Below, piece after piece: positions 32,194 through 39,665 of a stretch of 45,281 nt of DNA; position 1 is the first letter of the stretch, and each line of letters begins with the position of its first letter. The notes beneath the pieces are model-generated. The model did not search any database. It was not told the origin of the DNA and worked only from the letters and a program-made list of their open reading frames with translations. Source of the DNA: Anaerococcus degeneri. GTDB taxonomy: Bacteria > Bacillota > Clostridia > Tissierellales > Peptoniphilaceae. Location of the stretch: the NCBI RefSeq assembly GCF_017874475.1, contig NZ_JAGGLO010000012.1, positions 1 to 45,281 on the forward strand, written 5' to 3'. A program made the position numbers and the translations under genes.

Positions 32194-33519
32194 CTATAAC
32201 TCGATTATCACAGCTTGATAAGCGTCTAGGACTTCTGGGTCGTAGTCGTGGTTGTTGTTTTTTATAACCTTGCCATCTTTAATTAAATCGGTAATTTTTT
32301 CTTCTATTTCGTAGAAGTCGTCTGTTAGGTTTACTAGGACTACATAGGCCTTGTCCTTGTAGGTTCTTTTGTAGGCGTAGGCTGTTTCGTCTATTGTGAG
32401 TGCCTCGTAGTCACCAAGGCCAAAGACTGAGTCTCTTTTTCTAAGCATGATGATGTCATACATGTAGAAGAAAAATGAGTCGGCGTGTTTTAGGTATTCC
32501 TTGTAGTTGTTGTCGTATTGGACCATGGTTCCGTAATAATTTTCCACTTCCGAAAACTTTCCAAGCCTTGATTCATCCCACCTTAATGGGATTTTTGCTG
32601 AAAAATTAGATTCTTTTTTTAATTTCTCGATAGCTTCTTCTGAATTAAAACCTTCTTCGATATAATTTTCGTATATTTTCTTGATTGCCAAATCGGAAAT
32701 GGCATCTATATCTATATCATATTCGCTTTTGGCTTCTATTTCTGTTCCCTGATAGATAAAAGGTGCTGTTTTTAAAGAAAAAAGCAGGGTTGCAAGAGCT
32801 TCGGTAAGTGGTCTTGCTTCTTCATCATGGTTTAGGATTTTTTCTATAAGCCTTGGACTTTTGAAGTTTTCAAAGTCTAGACCAACAGGCATTTCCCCAC
32901 TTAAGGACTGGGCCATATCTAGAAATTCGTAAAATTCTTTGTAAGAATTTTTTTCTTTTACTAGACTATTGGCTTTTGAAAAATAAACCATGTCGACCTG
33001 GTTTTTAAACTTTTGGTCTACTTTATCAAAGCCTCCAATGAAAATTAGGCCAAATTCTCTTGTTATATTCCTTATTTCTGAAATTATTTCATCGCCAGCC
33101 TTTTGAGAATCAGAAGAAAAATCATCGATGTTTTTTATCCTTATCCCCTTGATTCCAATGTCCTTCCAGTGTTCCAACAAATCTGAGATTTCTTCTTTTA
33201 AATTATCACCATAAGTCGCAATTAGGTCTTTTGCTTCAAAGTCTAAGATGGTTTTAACCCTGATATACTTGCCCTTTTCGCAAATTCTCCCTACATCTTC
33301 AAGGCTTCCAATCTCCTCATCTACCTGGTAAAAATCTATATTCCCATCTTTTTTCGCAAAAATTTGGTTTAATAAAATGTAATTGGCCCCAAGCTGTGAA
33401 AGTATGGTAAGCTTGGATCTAAGCCCTTCTAAATCGCCTATTCCATCAGCATTTGAATCTACAAATGATTTTGGATAGGCTTCGTAATATGTTGTTTTTA
33501 TATCTTTATTTTCTAACAT
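32194..33519 (-). CDS. GH13-family protein lacking the catalytic residues (pseudo-glycosidase)
   Basis: A 441-residue relative of oligo-1,6-glucosidases: YEAYPKSFVDSNADGIGDL (12-30), GLRSKLTILSQLGANYILL, APFIYQGTEIE (252-262), KIPLRWDES (309-317) and a C-terminal beta domain (about 365-441). It is 100 or more residues shorter than active relatives and lacks the region with the VNH motif. At the nucleophile position GFRxD reads GIRIK, so Lys129 replaces Asp. At the acid/base VGE reads IGG, so Gly163 replaces Glu. At NHDQPR it reads NFKSPR, so Phe219 and Lys220 replace His and Asp. The frame is intact, with a good ribosome site (AAAAGGAGTC), so it is not a decaying gene. Likely non-enzymatic; role unknown. 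Confidence 0.8.
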   Translation of the reverse strand: MLENKDIKTTYYEAYPKSFVDSNADGIGDLEGLRSKLTILSQLGANYILLNQIFAKKDGNIDFYQVDEEIGSLEDVGRICEKGKYIRVKTILDFEAKDLIATYGDNLKEEISDLLEHWKDIGIKGIRIKNIDDFSSDSQKAGDEIISEIRNITREFGLIFIGGFDKVDQKFKNQVDMVYFSKANSLVKEKNSYKEFYEFLDMAQSLSGEMPVGLDFENFKSPRLIEKILNHDEEARPLTEALATLLFSLKTAPFIYQGTEIEAKSEYDIDIDAISDLAIKKIYENYIEEGFNSEEAIEKLKKESNFSAKIPLRWDESRLGKFSEVENYYGTMVQYDNNYKEYLKHADSFFFYMYDIIMLRKRDSVFGLGDYEALTIDETAYAYKRTYKDKAYVVLVNLTDDFYEIEEKITDLIKDGKVIKNNNHDYDPEVLDAYQAVIIEL

Positions 33520-33543
33520 AATGACTCCTTTTGTTTCCCTTAT

Positions 33544-33606
33544 AAAAAAGGCCTAGTGGTGTGAAAATCTCATCATTATTGAAAATTTTGTGTCAATTCA
33601 CTGGCC
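33544..33606 (-). terminator. Large-loop terminator after the zinc-ribbon protein gene
   Basis: On the minus strand GGCCAGTG (33599-33606) pairs with CACTAGGCC (33550-33558, one bulged A) across about 40 bases, followed by six Ts (33544-33549). Confidence 0.55.
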
Positions 33607-33620
33607 ACCGGGCCCTTTTA

Positions 33621-35945
33621 TTAAAAGTTTTCTATTTTACTAAAGCTAATTGCGTCAAATTCTCCTTGACTTTCTGCGTTTAGTTTTCCGTTTTGGTATT
33701 TGAGGATTATTGGGGTATCAACATTGACCCCCTTAATTGTGGCAGAAATTTCTCCGCCATTATCGCTATAAGATCCTAAATGGACTGCCTTATCTGTTTG
33801 GTAAACCAGGCTGCCATCGGACTTAAGTGATATCCTCCTACCGTTTGCTTCGTATTCTCCAACGACTCCGTCAGATGTGGCAAAATGGTCGGTGATATTA
33901 GTCTTATTATCTTCTGTCGTATTTAGACCTTCAAGTCCTGCCCCAACATTGGCTAGGGCCTTGTCTATAAAACCAAATCCTTGGTATTCAATTTGATAAT
34001 ACTTATAGTCGCTTTCTACAAAGAACTTGTGGAAGATTTGATTATCTGTTGTGATTGGTCCCGCACTGTAGAACTTGCCGTCAGAATCCTTCGCCTTTTT
34101 CACATTTTGATATTCCACAAAGGTGTAGTATTTAAAGCTTGACTGGAAGTTTGAATCAGGAAGTTTTTCAGAAGTTGAAACTTCATAGATTAGGTAGACC
34201 TTGTTTTTAATATCCCCGCTGCCATCTTCCTTGATGCCTGTAAATGAACCTAGATATTCGATGTTATCAACATTTATTACATTTTTATACAAAATAGTTT
34301 GTTTGATTAACTCTCCAGCCTTGTATTTCAAATCTCCAAGCATTTCATCATTCAAATGAGCTGTAGTGCTTATATATTCAGAATCGGCCCCACTTGCATC
34401 ATTGGTTTCGCCTTCACCAGCCTTGGCTGTGAAGTTTTTGCTAGTTGGAGATAGGCTTACATTATAGGTTTCCTTTAGGACATCTGCGTTAAAGTTTAGG
34501 CTTACCGCCACTTCTTCGCCCTCTTTAATTCCATTTGACTTGGCTGGAATAATGTCAATTGTATGCATAAACTCAGGTGCATCATCGGTTAAACCCGCAG
34601 TTAGGGTCATATTTGGACTTTTTCCCTCAAATTTCACATTGATGTAAGCAAATGGATCGGTAAAGTCATCGGTTTTAATGCCATCAATAATTACAGCCTT
34701 TGAGGCATTTGACATTAGGACATTGTATTTATCAGAAATCTTGATATTATCAAGATTAGCCATAACTGTAATCTCATCGCCATTTGATAGGCCGCTGTCT
34801 TTTGAATATTGGAAGACCACATTATTTTGTAGGTCTGCCGCAAATTCCTGGGCAGGAGAATCATAGGAGCCCTTGTTGTTATCCCTTGAAATATACTTAA
34901 TTTCATTGCCATAGGCTGAGATTAATTTTTCCGTATCAATACTTGCCTTTGGCACAGCTTGGCCATTTTCTCCCTCATAAGTTAGGGTGATATAATCACT
35001 TAAAGGAATTGTTATGTCTTCTGCCTTGTTCATTTTAATATAGAGAGTACCGAGAATTATAGCAAGCAAAATACCAATAAGGGCTATGAGTAAATTTCTT
35101 TTTGTGATGTACTTTTCTTTGAAAGACTCAATTGATTGGTTTTTAGCCTCTGGTCTACTTTGAGCTTCTACTTCCTTATTTGCCTTGGTTGGTTCATTTT
35201 TTGGCCTAATAATTTCTTCACCTTGTCTAGGTCCTATAAGCTCTTGTCCGCTAGTTTCTGATACTGTTATCTTAGTCTTTTTTGGAATTTTCCTAATTCC
35301 TTCAGATATGGTGAGATTTGATAGGTCTTTGTCGTCGCCACTTATAATTTTTTCAACCCTGTCTTCTATATTTTTATTTAACATAGTGGACTTATTATTA
35401 TCTATAGAATAATCCGTTTTTTTATTTTTCTTAGATTTATTCCTAGAAACCTTGGCTTGGACTTGCTCTATTACCGACTTCTTGTTGTAAGGCGAAGCTT
35501 TGCCTCCCAAGTTTTCATACATCCTGCTTTCCTTATCCATCCTATCCAGAGGATCAGGCTTTTCTTCGCCAGGATTAGGATTATCTTCACCAATAGTATT
35601 TAATTTGTTTCTATTAACTATTGGTTCATTCAAGATATTCCTATCGGTATGGTCTTCAATAAATTTATGGTCATGGTTTTCATCAATCACAGATTTTTCA
35701 CTGTCATTTTTTATAGCATAATCCTTTTCAGAATTTGACAGGTCGGCCCCTGTTTTTTCCTCAGAATCATTAGCTGTTTTATTAAATTTAAAATTAAAAT
35801 TAAGAAGATTTGAAAAACTCTTCTTAGAAGTTGAACCCTCTTGATTTATTTGTTTATCAGGCTCATTTTTGTTAAGCTTGCCCCCGCAAACCGGACAAAA
35901 ATTGCTGGCCTTATCAATATTCGCACCGCAATGCTCACATTTCAT
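33621..35945 (-). CDS. Zinc-ribbon membrane protein with large extracellular part
   Basis: A 774-residue protein with an N-terminal zinc ribbon (Cys3, Cys6, Cys17 and Cys20), a long low-complexity cytoplasmic stretch (about 25-280) rich in Asn, Lys, Asp and Ser, one membrane helix (284-303), and an extracellular C-terminal half. That half begins with strands like ITIPLSDYITLTYEGENGQAVP, which resemble the beta domains of TcaA/YvbJ-type zinc-ribbon proteins; similar Ig-like strands recur at about 330-520. No enzyme motif is seen. I start it at the ATG at 35945 with AAGGGAGAA upstream, not at 35993. It may sense or organise envelope components, but this is a guess. Confidence 0.75.
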   Translation of the reverse strand: MKCEHCGANIDKASNFCPVCGGKLNKNEPDKQINQEGSTSKKSFSNLLNFNFKFNKTANDSEEKTGADLSNSEKDYAIKNDSEKSVIDENHDHKFIEDHTDRNILNEPIVNRNKLNTIGEDNPNPGEEKPDPLDRMDKESRMYENLGGKASPYNKKSVIEQVQAKVSRNKSKKNKKTDYSIDNNKSTMLNKNIEDRVEKIISGDDKDLSNLTISEGIRKIPKKTKITVSETSGQELIGPRQGEEIIRPKNEPTKANKEVEAQSRPEAKNQSIESFKEKYITKRNLLIALIGILLAIILGTLYIKMNKAEDITIPLSDYITLTYEGENGQAVPKASIDTEKLISAYGNEIKYISRDNNKGSYDSPAQEFAADLQNNVVFQYSKDSGLSNGDEITVMANLDNIKISDKYNVLMSNASKAVIIDGIKTDDFTDPFAYINVKFEGKSPNMTLTAGLTDDAPEFMHTIDIIPAKSNGIKEGEEVAVSLNFNADVLKETYNVSLSPTSKNFTAKAGEGETNDASGADSEYISTTAHLNDEMLGDLKYKAGELIKQTILYKNVINVDNIEYLGSFTGIKEDGSGDIKNKVYLIYEVSTSEKLPDSNFQSSFKYYTFVEYQNVKKAKDSDGKFYSAGPITTDNQIFHKFFVESDYKYYQIEYQGFGFIDKALANVGAGLEGLNTTEDNKTNITDHFATSDGVVGEYEANGRRISLKSDGSLVYQTDKAVHLGSYSDNGGEISATIKGVNVDTPIILKYQNGKLNAESQGEFDAISFSKIENF

Positions 35946-35966
35946 AATAATTCTCCCTTTACATGC

Positions 35967-35993
35967 TATATATAATATACTTTTAAAAGTCAA
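35967..35993 (-). promoter_or_regulatory. Promoter of the zinc-ribbon protein gene
   Basis: On the minus strand TTGACT (35988-35993), 15 bases, TATATA (35967-35972). Spacing is short, so strength is uncertain. Confidence 0.45.
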
Positions 35994-36093
35994 AATATAA
36001 ACTAATTTGTATTAGTCTCTTGAAAATTAACAAAAAATTCTTTTCTAAAAATCTTCTTAAAGTTTCTATGCAAAATTAATAAAAGAAGATAAA

Positions 36094-36122
36094 TTGAAAT
36101 TAGCAATTTTTTGTGCTATAAT
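36094..36122 (+). promoter_or_regulatory. Promoter of the GlpA-like gene
   Basis: TTGAAA (36094-36099), 17 bases, TATAAT (36117-36122), with TG at the extended -10 position. The leader is about 130 bases long. Confidence 0.75.
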
Positions 36123-36150
36123 ATAGAAAAGGTTTACCTAATAAGATAGT

Positions 36151-36184
36151 GAGAGAGCGCAATTATTTTTGCCGCTCTCTTTTT
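36151..36184 (+). terminator. Leader terminator (attenuator candidate) before the GlpA-like gene
   Basis: AGAGAGCG (36152-36159) pairs with CGCTCTCT (36173-36180), with a G-T pair outside and a C-G pair inside, followed by TTTT and GTCTTT. It lies between promoter and gene in the sense direction, so it would stop transcription early unless overcome. Confidence 0.7.
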
Positions 36185-36259
36185 GTCTTTAGGAGGAGTT
36201 TCTTAATATTAACTAAGGTTTGGAATATAAGTCCATTCCCGAAATAGAAAGGATTTTTT

Positions 36260-37744
36260 ATGTATGATGTTATAATTATAGGCGCTGGAGTCACAGGGGC
36301 TAGTATAGCAAGGAGGCTTTCTCGTTACAAACTTGATATACTCGTACTCGAAAAAGAAAATGACGTGTCTATGGGAGCTTCAAAGGCCAATTCAGCCATT
36401 GTTCACGGTGGCTACGCAGAGCCCCACCACGAACTAAGAGGCCGCATCTGCTATGAAGGCAGGAAAGAATTTAAAAAACTTGATGAAGAATTAAATTTTG
36501 GCTTTTTGGAAAATGGTTCTCTTGTCCTTGCCTTTGATGAAGAAGACGAAAAAGAACTAGAAAAACTAATGGCCATGGGCCTTGAAAACGGCCTTGACGA
36601 TATAGAAATAATCGACCAAGAAAGGCTAAGAGAAATCGAGCCAAATGTTTCAGATAAGGCTACAGCCGCCCTATATTGCAAGGGTGCTGGAGTTTGCTCA
36701 CCTTATGAATATGTCATAGCCCTAATGGAAAATGCCATTGCAAATGGGACTGACCTTAAACTTGAAAGCAAGGTTACAAATATAGAAAAAAACGACCAAG
36801 TATTTACAGTTTTAACTGAAAATGGCGAAAAATATGAAGGAATATTTGTAATTAACGCTTCAGGCCTTGAAGGTGCAAGGGTGTCAGAAATGATTACCGA
36901 AACAGATTTTACAATACACCCAAGAAGCGGAGAATACCTACTAATGCAAAAAGGAACTGGTTCAAGGACCAAACAAGTTCTTTTCCAAACCCCAAGTCCA
37001 AAGTCAAAAGGCATCTTAGTTACAAGGACCTATCATAACAACCTCCTTCTAGGTCCTGATGCCATTGACGAGGAAGAAATCGACAGGGGAACTCATATAG
37101 AAAGGCTGGCTGAAATCTACGATTTGGCTCAAAAATCAGTCAAGGATGACGTTATAAACCTCAAAGAATTTATCAGATCTTTCACAGGTCTTCGTCCTGC
37201 CTCATCTACAGGTGATTTTATAATCGAAAACACCAAAACAAATGGTTTTATAAACGTAGTTGGCATCCAGTCACCAGGTATCACCTCTTCTCCAGCCATT
37301 GCAAAAATGGTTGAAGAGATTTTAAAGGATTTAGGCCTAAAATTAGAAGATGACCCATCCTACAATCCACAAAGGAAGCCAATTATAAAATATAAGGAAC
37401 TTGAAGATTTCAATAAGGTTATCAAAAAAGTCGACCTTCCTCTAGGAGACCCAGAAAGGCTCGTCTGCAGGTGTGAACAAGTAAGCGAAAAAACAATCAG
37501 AGATGCCATGAATCGTGGCCTTCCTTGCAATAGCTTTGATTCTATCAAGAGAAGGACTAGAGCAGGCATGGGCTTTTGCCAAGGGTCTTTCTGTAGGTCA
37601 AGGGTAATAGAAGTCATGGAAGATGAACTCGGCCACCAAGTCAAATCCGATCGTTTTGACTCAGAGCATTCAGGAATTACAAGAGTAAACAAGGCTGACA
37701 TTAATAAATTTATCAAAACTCTAGAAAAGGAATCAAAAATTTAA
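36260..37744 (+). CDS. GlpA-like FAD-dependent oxidoreductase (glycerol-3-phosphate dehydrogenase family)
   Basis: A 494-residue enzyme of the anaerobic glycerol-3-phosphate dehydrogenase type. FAD site GAGVTGAS (8-15), acidic strand end with LEKE (30-33), substrate region RPASSTGDF (312-320), and a C-terminal BFD-like iron-sulfur domain with Cys403, Cys405, Cys440 and Cys445. It would oxidise glycerol-3-phosphate to dihydroxyacetone phosphate. Its usual partners in clostridia, an FAD/NAD oxidoreductase and a DUF1667 protein, do not follow; glpF does. The substrate is supported by the glpF neighbour but not proven. ATG with GAAAGGATT. Regulated by a leader hairpin. Confidence 0.85.
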   Translation: MYDVIIIGAGVTGASIARRLSRYKLDILVLEKENDVSMGASKANSAIVHGGYAEPHHELRGRICYEGRKEFKKLDEELNFGFLENGSLVLAFDEEDEKELEKLMAMGLENGLDDIEIIDQERLREIEPNVSDKATAALYCKGAGVCSPYEYVIALMENAIANGTDLKLESKVTNIEKNDQVFTVLTENGEKYEGIFVINASGLEGARVSEMITETDFTIHPRSGEYLLMQKGTGSRTKQVLFQTPSPKSKGILVTRTYHNNLLLGPDAIDEEEIDRGTHIERLAEIYDLAQKSVKDDVINLKEFIRSFTGLRPASSTGDFIIENTKTNGFINVVGIQSPGITSSPAIAKMVEEILKDLGLKLEDDPSYNPQRKPIIKYKELEDFNKVIKKVDLPLGDPERLVCRCEQVSEKTIRDAMNRGLPCNSFDSIKRRTRAGMGFCQGSFCRSRVIEVMEDELGHQVKSDRFDSEHSGITRVNKADINKFIKTLEKESKI

Positions 37745-37752
37745 CAAAAAAT

Positions 37753-37781
37753 TTGCAAAATGATAGGGTCCGTGATATAAT
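37753..37781 (+). promoter_or_regulatory. Promoter of glpF
   Basis: TTGCAA (37753-37758), 17 bases, TATAAT (37776-37781). The leader is about 90 bases and contains a terminator hairpin. Confidence 0.75.
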
Positions 37782-37818
37782 ATAAATGTAAACATTTTCA
37801 CAGTTGAATAAATCAGAG

Positions 37819-37856
37819 ACAGAGAGCTAATAACCAAGGTAGTTTTCTGTTTTTTT
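37819..37856 (+). terminator. Leader terminator (attenuator candidate) before glpF
   Basis: ACAGAGAGCTA (37819-37829) pairs with TAGTTTTCTGT (37840-37850), 11 bp with two G-T pairs and a 10-base loop, then six Ts. An outer helix TGAATAAA (37805-37812) with TTTATTCA (37854-37861) includes part of the T-run and could compete with termination. TTCACAG is repeated on both sides. Confidence 0.75.
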
Positions 37857-37876
37857 ATTCACAGAAAGGAGAGAAA

Positions 37877-38593
37877 ATGAGAGATATATTTTTAGGCGAA
37901 ATGGTCGGTACACTCATACTTATTTTATTAGGTAATGGTGTAGTAGCAAACGTTTCTTTGAACAAAAGTGGTATGCAAGGAGCAGGTCCAATCCAAATCA
38001 CCCTAGCTTGGGGTCTTGCAGTACTTATTCCAGCTACAATATTCGGTGCCCTAACAGGTGCTCACTTCAACCCAGCACTAACAATAGCTTTAGCCTTCAA
38101 GGGTGATGTAGCATCTGGCGATGTTCCAGTATACATAGCTGGCCAATTGGTCGGAGCATTCCTTGGTCAATGTTTGGTTTACATCCTATTCAAAGACCAC
38201 TATGATGCTTCATCTGATAACCCAGTAGGAGTACGAGGTACATTCTGTACAGCACCTTCTATTCCAAACAAAGGCAGAAACCTACTATCAGAAATAATCG
38301 GTACCTTTGTACTTGTATTTGCTATCCTTGGTTTTGGTAATGTAGCAGGTGCAGGCGATACTGGTGTAGATAAGCTATATGTTTTTGGCCTAATCGTTTC
38401 AATAGGTATGTCACTAGGTGGTTTAACAGGTTATGCTATCAACCCAGCCAGAGACCTTGGTCCAAGAATTGCTTACGTAGTCCTTCCAGTTAAGAACAAA
38501 ACAGACGCTAACTGGGGATATGGTTGGATTCCAGTAGTAGGCCCAATAATCGGTGGACTTATCGCAGTTATCTTATTTAATTTTATATTCTAG
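37877..38593 (+). CDS. glpF: Glycerol uptake facilitator (aquaglyceroporin)
   Basis: A 238-residue MIP-family channel letting glycerol cross the membrane. Six helices and two half-helices carry the pore motifs NPA (65-67, in GAHFNPALT) and NPARD (189-193, in GYAINPARDLGPR); the Asp after the second motif is typical of glycerol facilitators rather than strict water channels. ATG with AAAGGAGAG. Codon use is that of a well-expressed gene. It follows the GlpA-like gene but has its own promoter and leader; no glycerol kinase gene is in the window. Confidence 0.95.
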   Translation: MRDIFLGEMVGTLILILLGNGVVANVSLNKSGMQGAGPIQITLAWGLAVLIPATIFGALTGAHFNPALTIALAFKGDVASGDVPVYIAGQLVGAFLGQCLVYILFKDHYDASSDNPVGVRGTFCTAPSIPNKGRNLLSEIIGTFVLVFAILGFGNVAGAGDTGVDKLYVFGLIVSIGMSLGGLTGYAINPARDLGPRIAYVVLPVKNKTDANWGYGWIPVVGPIIGGLIAVILFNFIF

Positions 38594-38603
38594 TATAGGA
38601 AAA

Positions 38604-38624
38604 CCCCTCGATTGAGGGGCTTTT
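38604..38624 (+). terminator. Terminator of glpF
   Basis: CCCCTC (38604-38609) pairs with GAGGGG (38614-38619) around a 4-base loop, followed by CTTTT; AAA/TTT pairing extends the stem. Confidence 0.85.
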
Positions 38625-38697
38625 CTATTGGAAAATTTTCCTTAATAACTTAATCAATTTGCAATCATAAGCCTATTTTAAATTCCCTTTGAAATTT

Positions 38698-38766
38698 TTA
38701 TATCGGATCAAATTCCAATTTATATTTGCATCTTATTTTTATATATGTTAAACTAATCATACTCAA
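38698..38766 (-). CDS. Possible 22-codon small reading frame
   Basis: A TTG (38766) sits 7 bases after a full-consensus AAGGAGGT (38774-38781) and opens a frame of 22 codons, LSMISLTYIK... ending ...EFDPI, stopped by TAA. The AAGG of the ribosome site is in the arm of a hairpin (38778-38818), which would hide it. The peptide is basic with a modest hydrophobic start. The perfect, well-spaced ribosome site is the main support; I cannot exclude chance in an AT-rich spacer. Confidence 0.3.
   Translation of the reverse strand: MSMISLTYIKIRCKYKLEFDPI
38726..38754 (+). promoter_or_regulatory. Possible promoter of a small RNA
   Basis: TTGCAT (38726-38731), 17 bases, TAAACT (38749-38754), with TG at the extended position (38746-38747). 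It would start transcription near 38761. Confidence 0.4.
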
Positions 38767-38832
38767 TATTCTGACCTCCTTGTTTAATTGTGCATGTGAT
38801 TATCATAATTAAGCAAGGGGCTTTTATTTTTT
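38761..38832 (+). ncRNA. Candidate ~70-nt small RNA with an exposed anti-SD sequence
   Basis: The stretch lies between the promoter at 38726-38754 and a strong terminator (38778-38818 plus a T-run). Its 5' part contains GACCTCCTTG, the exact complement of a consensus ribosome site, and it is fully antisense to the ribosome site and leader of the reading frame at 38698-38766. Function is inferred from layout only. Confidence 0.3.
38778..38832 (+). terminator. Strong hairpin and T-run in the glpF-fsa spacer
   Basis: CCTTGTTTAATT (38778-38789) pairs with AATTAAGCAAGG (38807-38818), 12 bp with one G-T, 17-base loop, followed by GGCTTTTATTTTTT. It lies 160 bases beyond the glpF terminator, so it must serve another transcript. 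Confidence 0.7.
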
Positions 38833-38913
38833 ATTAAATTTAGTTCAATCACCATCTAAATACTAGGTATTTTTTCTTTAATCTTTCGTTTGCACAACTG
38901 ACTATTGTGGATG

Positions 38914-38948
38914 AAAAAAGTAGACGAAACCTTAAATTCATCTACTTT
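38914..38948 (-). terminator. Terminator after the aldolase gene
   Basis: AAAGTAGA and TCTACTTT (38917-38948) pair over a 16-base loop; on the minus strand a T-run follows. About 40 bases after the stop at 38985. Confidence 0.75.
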
Positions 38949-38984
38949 AAATATTGTTCTATCATCTCAATCGAGATTTTATAT

Positions 38985-39665
38985 TTATAAAATATCTAAG
39001 AAAGTTTGGCCTTCTTCGAGTAAACTTCTAAAATCATCTTCAAAATTTCCTATAGCGAAATCAACATTTCTATCATTTACCAAACCACTAAAGACATCTG
39101 GTCCTAAGGTTAGGGCTCCAACTCCTCTTTCCACAAGGTCTAGAACTTGGTTAGAGTTCTTAAAGGAAGCAGCTAAAATTTCTGTACCAAAGTCATTAGC
39201 TTCAATTATATTTTGAATCTTTTTAGTCACAGCTAGGCCATCATAACCTAGATTATCAATCCTATTCACATAAGGAGCAAGATACTTTGCTCCTGCCTTG
39301 GCTGCGAGAAATCCTTGAAGCGGAGAATAAATACCAGTTGCTGTTATCTTTATCCCTTCTTTTGCAAGTTCTTCCATAGCCTTGAATCCCTCTCCAGAAG
39401 ATGGGATTTTTATATAAGTGTTTTTTCCAAGCATATCAACAAGTTTTCTAGCTTGAGCCATCATTTCTTCTTTTTTAGTTGCAACAACCTGGCAATGTAG
39501 GTCCATATCAGGACCAATTAATTTTCTGATACTAATAAGTCTTTCCTTAGGATTTTCTCCTTCCTTGGCAAGTATAGTAGGATTTGTTGTAACACCATCT
39601 ATAGGAAATAGTTCTATAAGTCCTTTAATATCAGTAAGGTTAGCATGATCAATTAATAGTTTCAT
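38985..39665 (-). CDS. Fructose-6-phosphate aldolase / transaldolase-like (FSA/TalC family)
   Basis: A 226-residue short transaldolase. GVTTNPTILAKEG (24-36) and the Schiff-base lysine Lys86 in YIKIP are intact, as are TATGIYS (about 102-108) and AASFKN (about 165-170). Members either split fructose-6-phosphate into dihydroxyacetone and glyceraldehyde-3-phosphate or act as transaldolases; sequence by eye does not decide. It lies downstream of sorbitol-6-phosphate dehydrogenase, whose product is fructose-6-phosphate, separated by 235 bases holding a hairpin element. ATG with AAGGAAAAA. Confidence 0.88.
   Translation of the reverse strand: MKLLIDHANLTDIKGLIELFPIDGVTTNPTILAKEGENPKERLISIRKLIGPDMDLHCQVVATKKEEMMAQARKLVDMLGKNTYIKIPSSGEGFKAMEELAKEGIKITATGIYSPLQGFLAAKAGAKYLAPYVNRIDNLGYDGLAVTKKIQNIIEANDFGTEILAASFKNSNQVLDLVERGVGALTLGPDVFSGLVNDRNVDFAIGNFEDDFRSLLEEGQTFLDIL

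Larger units (their letters stand above)
35946..36259. other. 314-bp divergent intergenic region with two promoters and an attenuator-like hairpin
   Basis: No protein gene. It holds the minus-strand promoter of the zinc-ribbon gene (35967-35993), the plus-strand promoter of the GlpA-like gene (36094-36122) and a terminator hairpin in its leader (36151-36184). An AGGAGGAG at 36191-36198 looks like a ribosome site but has no start codon at the right distance. Confidence 0.65.
38594..38984. other. 391-bp spacer between glpF and the aldolase gene
   Basis: Apart from the glpF terminator, the possible small RNA and antisense small frame, and the aldolase terminator (38914-38948), the rest is AT-rich with no credible gene. 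Confidence 0.6.

Noticed and set aside
36151-36184. T-box or known riboswitch upstream of the glycerol genes
   Set aside because: No T-box sequence (TGGNACCGCG) or other known aptamer core; only a simple terminator hairpin is present.
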